Position numbers and translations under genes: made by a program | Notes under the pieces: model-generated | What the model was told of the DNA's origin: nothing | Databases searched by the model: none | Seen by the model: only the letters and a program-made list of their open reading frames with translations | Part shown: positions 23,764-27,681 of the stretch, piece by piece | How the letters are laid out: each line of letters begins with the position of its first letter | Numbering within the stretch: position 1 is the first letter of the stretch | From: Burkholderiales bacterium | Lineage (GTDB): Bacteria > Pseudomonadota > Gammaproteobacteria > Burkholderiales > Burkholderiaceae | Length of the DNA stretch: 27,681 nucleotides | Direction of reading: 5' to 3' | Assembly (NCBI GenBank): GCA_947371645.1 | Contig: CANBQJ010000026.1 | Span: 1 to 27,681, forward strand

Positions 23764-25011
23764 ATGAGCGCTGCCCCAACCACACCTGCCCCCTCCGCCA
23801 CCGACGCGGCCACCCCTGCCCTCATCCCGCCGCAAGCCCTGGCCGGGCTGAAGGTGGTGGAACTGGGTCAGCTGATCGCCGGGCCCTTTGCGGGCAAGAC
23901 CCTGGCCGACTTTGGTGCCGAGGTGATCAAGGTGGAGCCCCCCGCCACCGACGACGGCCCAGGCGGCGACCCGCTGCGCCAGTGGCGCATGCTCCACAAC
24001 GGCACCAGCGTGTGGTGGCAGGTGCAAAGCCGCAACAAGCAGAGCGTGGTGCTGGACCTGCGCACGCCCCAAGGCCGCGAAACGGCCTGCCGCCTGATCG
24101 ACGAGGCCGATGTGCTCATCGAGAACTTCAAGCCCGGCACCCTGGAAAAGTGGGGCATGGGCTACGAGGCATTGAGTGCGCGCAACCCCGGCCTGGTCAT
24201 GCTGCGCATCAGCGGCTACGGGCAGACCGGCCCTTACCGCGAGCGACCCGGCTTTGCGGTGGTGGCCGAGGCCATGGGCGGCATGCGCTACCTCAACGCC
24301 GAGCCCGGCCGTGTGCCGGTGCGCGCGGGTGTCAGCCTGGGCGACACCCTGGCGGGCCTGCATGGTGCCATCGGCATCCTGCTGGCCTTGCAGGCGCGTC
24401 AGCGCAGCATCAGCCCCGAGGCGCCCAAGGGCCTGGGGCAGGTGATCGACGTGGCGCTTTACGAGGCGGTCTTCAACTGCATGGAAAGCCTGCTGCCCGA
24501 GTACAGCGCCTTCGAGGCCATCCGCCAGCCAGCGGGTTCGGCCCTGCCGGGCATCGCGCCGAGCAATGCCTACCCTTGCGCAGACGGCATGGTGGTGATC
24601 GGTGGCAATGGCGATTCGATCTTCAAGCGACTGATGATCGCCATCGGCCGTGATGACCTGGCCACCGACCCGGAGCTGGCCGGCAACCCCGGTCGCGTGA
24701 AGCGCGTGGCCGAGATCGACGTGGCCATCGGCGCGTGGACGCAGTCCCGATCGGTGACGCAGGTGCTGGAGGTGCTCAACGCCGCCAGCGTGCCCGTGGG
24801 CCGCATCTACAACGCACAAGACATCGCCGAAGACCCGCATTACCGCGCCCGCGAGATGATCCTGCCAGTGACCACCCACGATGGCCTGACGGTGGAGGTG
24901 CCGGGCATCGTGCCCAAGTTGTCGCGCACACCGGGCGCGATCCAGCGCCGTGGGCCCACGCTGGGCGAGGACACCGAAGCGGTGCTCAGTCGCTTGACGC
25001 CCAAGGCCTGA
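23764..25011 (+). CDS. CaiB/BaiF family (class III) CoA-transferase
   Basis: Cytoplasmic enzyme that moves CoA between carboxylic acids; the substrate cannot be told from sequence. The 415-residue protein shows the family N terminus GLKVVELGQLIAGPFAGKTL and GAEVIKVEPP, then SVVLDLRTPQG, ENFKPG and ISGYGQTGPY. The catalytic Asp is Asp194 in SLGDTLAGLHG, in line with Asp169 of formyl-CoA transferase. About 25 extra residues precede the conserved start. It stands alone, with no acyl-CoA dehydrogenase, ligase or transporter beside it, and converges with the XRE regulator gene. Confidence 0.95.
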   Translation: MSAAPTTPAPSATDAATPALIPPQALAGLKVVELGQLIAGPFAGKTLADFGAEVIKVEPPATDDGPGGDPLRQWRMLHNGTSVWWQVQSRNKQSVVLDLRTPQGRETACRLIDEADVLIENFKPGTLEKWGMGYEALSARNPGLVMLRISGYGQTGPYRERPGFAVVAEAMGGMRYLNAEPGRVPVRAGVSLGDTLAGLHGAIGILLALQARQRSISPEAPKGLGQVIDVALYEAVFNCMESLLPEYSAFEAIRQPAGSALPGIAPSNAYPCADGMVVIGGNGDSIFKRLMIAIGRDDLATDPELAGNPGRVKRVAEIDVAIGAWTQSRSVTQVLEVLNAASVPVGRIYNAQDIAEDPHYRAREMILPVTTHDGLTVEVPGIVPKLSRTPGAIQRRGPTLGEDTEAVLSRLTPKA

Positions 25012-25023
25012 GCGGCCCTCGGA

Positions 25024-25773
25024 TCACACCGGCGCCTGCGGGTGCCGCCACAGGTCCACGAAGGCCTGGAACCACCACGAACGCAGTCCCACCACGAGGG
25101 TGTAGGGCTTGCGCTGCGCAACGGGCAGGCGCTGGTCGGCCACGTGTTGACGCGCAAAGTCTTCGGCCGCACGCTGCAGGCGTTCGCCCAAGGCCGAGGC
25201 CTGGCCTGGGCCCAGTGAGCCGTGCACCAGCAGCAGCAACTCGTCTTCGCCTTCGAAGCCACCTGCGAAGTAGTCATCGACCACGTGATCACGGAAGAAC
25301 TGCATCACCGGGCCGTGTGGGCGCCAGCGGAAAGTTTTGGCCACCTGCAGGCGGTAGCGGTTGAAGGGGCGCAGCTCGATGATGCCCAGCTTGTCCAGCC
25401 GTGTGAGGTAGCGGATGCATTCGACCTCGCTGATGGCGTAGCTGGCCACAACCTGCTCGAAAGTCCACTGGCTGAGGCAGCAGATCGCCATCAGCAGCAG
25501 CTTGCGGTCGGCCACCACCGCGCGCTCTTGCGCCAGCGTGAGTTCGCGGCGCAGCGGCTGGGCATCGGCCACGCGGCGGGCCAGGTCGGCGAAGTCCAGC
25601 TTCAGTGCCTTGCAGACCTCGTCCACGCGTGACAGCGGCATGTCTCCCTTGGCGAAGATGCGCTTGACGCTGGACTCGGCCATGCCCAGCTTGAGGGCCA
25701 GCTGCGCGTAGGTCATTCCGGCGGCTTTCAGCTCGGCTTTGAGGGCGATGACGAGGTCCTGGCTGGTGCTCAT
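25024..25773 (-). CDS. XRE-family transcriptional regulator
   Basis: A 249-residue DNA-binding protein. Residues 9-62 form a Cro/CI-type helix-turn-helix: MTYAQLALKLGMAESSVKRI with the recognition helix near 32-40, then PLSRVDEVCKALKLD. A middle part (about 85-150), including ISEVECIRYLTRLDKLGIIE, may be a second winged helix. The C-terminal part (150-249) is unrecognised and has no phage repressor protease motif. The start codon lies 8 bases from a perfect palindrome (25782-25800), which suggests autoregulation. It is divergent from the YiaA/B-like gene, and that gene set may be its other target. No ligand can be named. Confidence 0.85.
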   Translation of the reverse strand: MSTSQDLVIALKAELKAAGMTYAQLALKLGMAESSVKRIFAKGDMPLSRVDEVCKALKLDFADLARRVADAQPLRRELTLAQERAVVADRKLLLMAICCLSQWTFEQVVASYAISEVECIRYLTRLDKLGIIELRPFNRYRLQVAKTFRWRPHGPVMQFFRDHVVDDYFAGGFEGEDELLLLVHGSLGPGQASALGERLQRAAEDFARQHVADQRLPVAQRKPYTLVVGLRSWWFQAFVDLWRHPQAPV

Positions 25774-25781
25774 GGGGCCAT

Positions 25782-25800
25782 GGTATCGAATTTCGATACC
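25782..25800. promoter_or_regulatory. Perfect palindromic operator upstream of the XRE regulator
   Basis: GGTATCGAA, one T, TTCGATACC: a perfect 9+1+9 inverted repeat 8 bases upstream of the XRE start codon. A third copy of the GTATCG half-site occurs at 25825-25830, 42 bases (four helical turns) from the left half-site. Size and symmetry fit a dimeric Cro/CI-type regulator. Confidence 0.65.
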
Positions 25801-25897
25801 TGATGTGTGCCGTGATTGAACTCCGTATCGTTTGATTGACCGTGGACCGGGCGATGAGAAGAATCGCGTCCATGTTCAACACCCCCGTCACCCCATC

Positions 25898-26332
25898 ATG
25901 AGCACCCTGATTCAACGCGACACCCGTGCATGGCAAGTGCAGGTCTGGGTGTCCTTCGGCATCGCGGCCTTCCTGTGCGCCACGGCCTTGGCCTGGCTGC
26001 CGGGCAAGCCCATGGAGCAGGCCTTCATGGTCATGGGCCTTGTGTTTTCGCTGTCCACCGTGTTCGTGCTGTCCAAGCATGTGCGCGACCAGGCCAATGC
26101 ACAGGCCACCAGCCCGATGTGGTCGCTGGTGGTGTGGCTGGGCTTTGGCCTGGCCTTGGGCCTCACCAGCTGGGGCTTGTGGCAGATGCCCATCGACAGC
26201 TGCTTCAAGGCCTTCCTGATGGTGTGCTGGCTTTTCCTGCTGTCCAGCGCCTTCACCCTGGCCAAGACCCTGCGTGATGCCCATGAGGCCAGGCTGGCCA
26301 CCACTGTTTGTCCCGCCCCTTCTGCGCAATGA
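25898..26332 (+). CDS. YiaA/YiaB-type inner membrane protein
   Basis: A 144-residue protein with four membrane helices (about 14-33, 41-59, 75-96, 103-122) arranged as two repeats of the YiaAB two-helix unit. Compare VWVSFGIA...LSKHVRD with VWLGFGLA...LAKTLRD. It is located in the inner membrane; molecular function is unknown for the family, though a stress or envelope role has been proposed for some members. The start at 25898 fits the family N terminus, DTRAWQVQVWVSFG. The upstream region carries the XRE palindrome. The next gene starts 35 bases downstream. Confidence 0.8.
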   Translation: MSTLIQRDTRAWQVQVWVSFGIAAFLCATALAWLPGKPMEQAFMVMGLVFSLSTVFVLSKHVRDQANAQATSPMWSLVVWLGFGLALGLTSWGLWQMPIDSCFKAFLMVCWLFLLSSAFTLAKTLRDAHEARLATTVCPAPSAQ

Positions 26333-26367
26333 GGTCTCGCCTCGCCCACGTTTTCAGGAGTTCCACC

Positions 26368-26814
26368 ATGTCTGCTTACTTCCTCTTCAAGTCTTTTCAA
26401 CGCCGTGTCCAGTGTTTGCTGATCGCCGTGGCCCTCGGCACCTCCGTGGCACCGGCCCATGCCGATGCGCTCAACCCCTCGGAGGCCAGTGCTTTGTCGC
26501 TGCTGCCCGTTGCGGTGTCGGTGGCTGCGCCTGCCGTGTCGCTGGTGGCGGCAGGCTCTGTGCTCACGCTGGTGGCCGTTGAGGTGGTGGCCGATGGCAC
26601 CGTCTGGGTGCTGCAGCGTGCGGCCGATGGCTCACGCGTGGTGATCAAGTGGTCGGCGCTGTCGGCGGGCATGGCGTCCACGGCGGTGGGCACGGTCATC
26701 GCGGTCACCGCCATCAGCGCAGGCTGGGTGCTGTCGTCGGCTGGCGTGGCCTTGGCCATGATCCCCAATGCGCTGGGCCAGGCCTTGCTGCACCACGAAC
26801 GCGTCATCCGCTGA
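26368..26814 (+). CDS. Exported hydrophobic protein of unknown function
   Basis: A 148-residue protein with a well-formed signal peptide (about residues 1-32, ending in PAHA before DALNPSEAS). The mature part is made almost entirely of Ala/Val/Ser-rich hydrophobic stretches around a short polar segment (DGTVWVLQRAADGSRVVIK). The ATG at 26368 has a CAGGAG site (26355-26360) with 7-base spacing, so the longer in-frame start at 26308, inside the YiaA/B-like gene, is rejected. It lies 15 bases before the DUF2145 gene and is probably co-transcribed with it. I do not recognise the family. Confidence 0.75.
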   Translation: MSAYFLFKSFQRRVQCLLIAVALGTSVAPAHADALNPSEASALSLLPVAVSVAAPAVSLVAAGSVLTLVAVEVVADGTVWVLQRAADGSRVVIKWSALSAGMASTAVGTVIAVTAISAGWVLSSAGVALAMIPNALGQALLHHERVIR

Positions 26815-26829
26815 GCCAGGGGCATCAAC

Positions 26830-27621
26830 ATGAACCTCACCTTCTCACGCGCTCTGCTGGCTGCCCTGGCGTTGTCTGCGGCCTTTGCGAGTCCGTCGGC
26901 GCTGGCCGGTCGCGCCTGCGGCAACGAGCCCTTGACCCTGCGTGCCGTCACCCAGGGACTGGCGCTGGCCGAGCGCACCGCCAAGGCGTTGGACGCCACC
27001 GGTTCCCGCGTGGTGGTGTTGGCCAGAGCGGGGCAGGACCTGCATGAATACGGGCTGCGCTACTCGCACCTGGGCCTGGCCTACAAAGATGGGGACCGGT
27101 GGCGGGTGTTGCACAAGCTCAACCAATGCGGCAGTGCAGAGGCCTCGGTGTACCGCGAAGGCCTGGGTGACTTCTTCCTGGACACGCCCCATGAATACGT
27201 GGCCGGTGTGGTGCCCCTGAGCACCGAGGCCCAGGACCACCTGCTGCCGCTCTTGAAGAACCCAGCGCCCGTGGCTGGCCTGCACACCCGGGCTTACAGC
27301 ATGCTGGCCTACCCGTGGGCGCAGACCTACCAGCAGAGCAACCAGTGGGCGATCGAGACCCTGGCGGTGGCCATGGGCGCCGAGCAGACCAGCCGCGAGG
27401 CCGCCCAGGACTGGCTGCAAGCCCGGGACTACGTGCCCACCGAGCTGCACCTGTCGGCCATGACCCGGCTGGGTGCGCGCATGACCATGGCCAATGTCGC
27501 TTTCGATGACCACCCCAATGTCTTGCGCTTCACCGGCCGCATCCGCACCGTCACGGTGGACTCGGTGTTCGCGTGGTTGCAAGGCTCCGGCCTGGGCACG
27601 GGCGAGATGGTGGTGCGCTGA
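26830..27621 (+). CDS. DUF2145 family exported protein
   Basis: A 263-residue protein with a signal peptide (about 1-26, ending in SALA before GRACG) and the DUF2145 pattern: AERTAKALDATGSRVVVLARAG, YSHLGLAYKDG, LNQCGSAEASVYREGLGDFF and HEYVAGVVPLS. The conserved SHLGLA His and the Cys in LNQCG recall papain-like C40 enzymes, but I cannot establish a catalytic pair; family function is unknown. It should act in the periplasm. Together with the preceding hydrophobic exported protein and the YiaA/B-like protein it forms a three-gene set divergent from the XRE regulator. Confidence 0.85.
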   Translation: MNLTFSRALLAALALSAAFASPSALAGRACGNEPLTLRAVTQGLALAERTAKALDATGSRVVVLARAGQDLHEYGLRYSHLGLAYKDGDRWRVLHKLNQCGSAEASVYREGLGDFFLDTPHEYVAGVVPLSTEAQDHLLPLLKNPAPVAGLHTRAYSMLAYPWAQTYQQSNQWAIETLAVAMGAEQTSREAAQDWLQARDYVPTELHLSAMTRLGARMTMANVAFDDHPNVLRFTGRIRTVTVDSVFAWLQGSGLGTGEMVVR

Positions 27622-27636
27622 GTGGCCGAGTCGGCC
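27622..27636 (+). terminator. Possible short hairpin after the DUF2145 gene
   Basis: TGGCC and GGCCA flank GAGTC one base after the DUF2145 stop codon (inverted repeat of 5 bp), followed by only a short ATTT. It is a weak candidate terminator. The last 60 bases contain no further supportable gene; an ATG at 27669 could open one. Confidence 0.3.
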
Positions 27637-27681
27637 ATTTCACGCTTGAAATGTTGTCCAATCTTTGCATGCCAGACACCA

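Noticed and set aside
27669..27681. ATG near the right edge as the start of another gene
   Set aside because: Only four codons are visible, with no ribosome binding site or homology to judge.

Overview
The window is GC-rich DNA from a betaproteobacterium, most likely order Burkholderiales (Comamonadaceae/Sphaerotilaceae-like). The evidence is the aa3-oxidase gene order, including a 43-residue oxidase assembly peptide, DUF2970 and DUF2909 proteins, together with dense coding, frequent GTG starts and ATGA stop/start overlaps. I see no rRNA, tRNA, CRISPR array or insertion sequence.

Region 1 (1-8395) is an aa3-type cytochrome c oxidase cluster: the 3' end of the subunit II gene, ctaD, a small assembly peptide, ctaG/cox11, DUF2970, subunit III, an opposed DUF2909 gene, SURF1, a SCO-like membrane-anchored protein, ctaA, ctaB and a SCO1/SenC lipoprotein. 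Together they make the structural subunits, make and insert heme A (CtaB then CtaA, with SURF1), and deliver copper (Cox11 to CuB, SCO1 to CuA). Region 2 (8415-11553, minus strand) reads folE, a BLUF blue-light sensor, DUF429 and a hexose-6-phosphate mutarotase. The first three are so tightly packed that they should be one transcript, which puts a flavin photosensor inside a GTP-cyclohydrolase operon.

Region 3 (11745-22697) is a partial type VI secretion locus: an unrecognised Cys-tailed membrane protein (divergent), a membrane-bound M15 peptidoglycan peptidase resembling TagX, a lone PAAR tip protein, a membrane protein whose soluble part looks like a degenerate thiolase/ketosynthase fold, tssM, tagF, an OmpA-like peptidoglycan-binding protein, and a convergent tssA. 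Sheath, tube, baseplate, ClpV, TssJ, TssK and TssL genes are absent from the window, so the rest of the apparatus must lie elsewhere. The thiolase-like protein is the most unusual item here.

Region 4 (22849-27681) holds a tonB, a CaiB/BaiF CoA-transferase, an XRE-type regulator with a perfect 9+1+9 palindrome just upstream of its start, and a divergent set of a YiaA/B-like membrane protein, an exported hydrophobic protein and a DUF2145 protein. The palindrome probably serves autoregulation and perhaps control of the divergent genes. No gene-free stretch exceeds 300 bases; the longest (11554-11744) shows nothing I can name.
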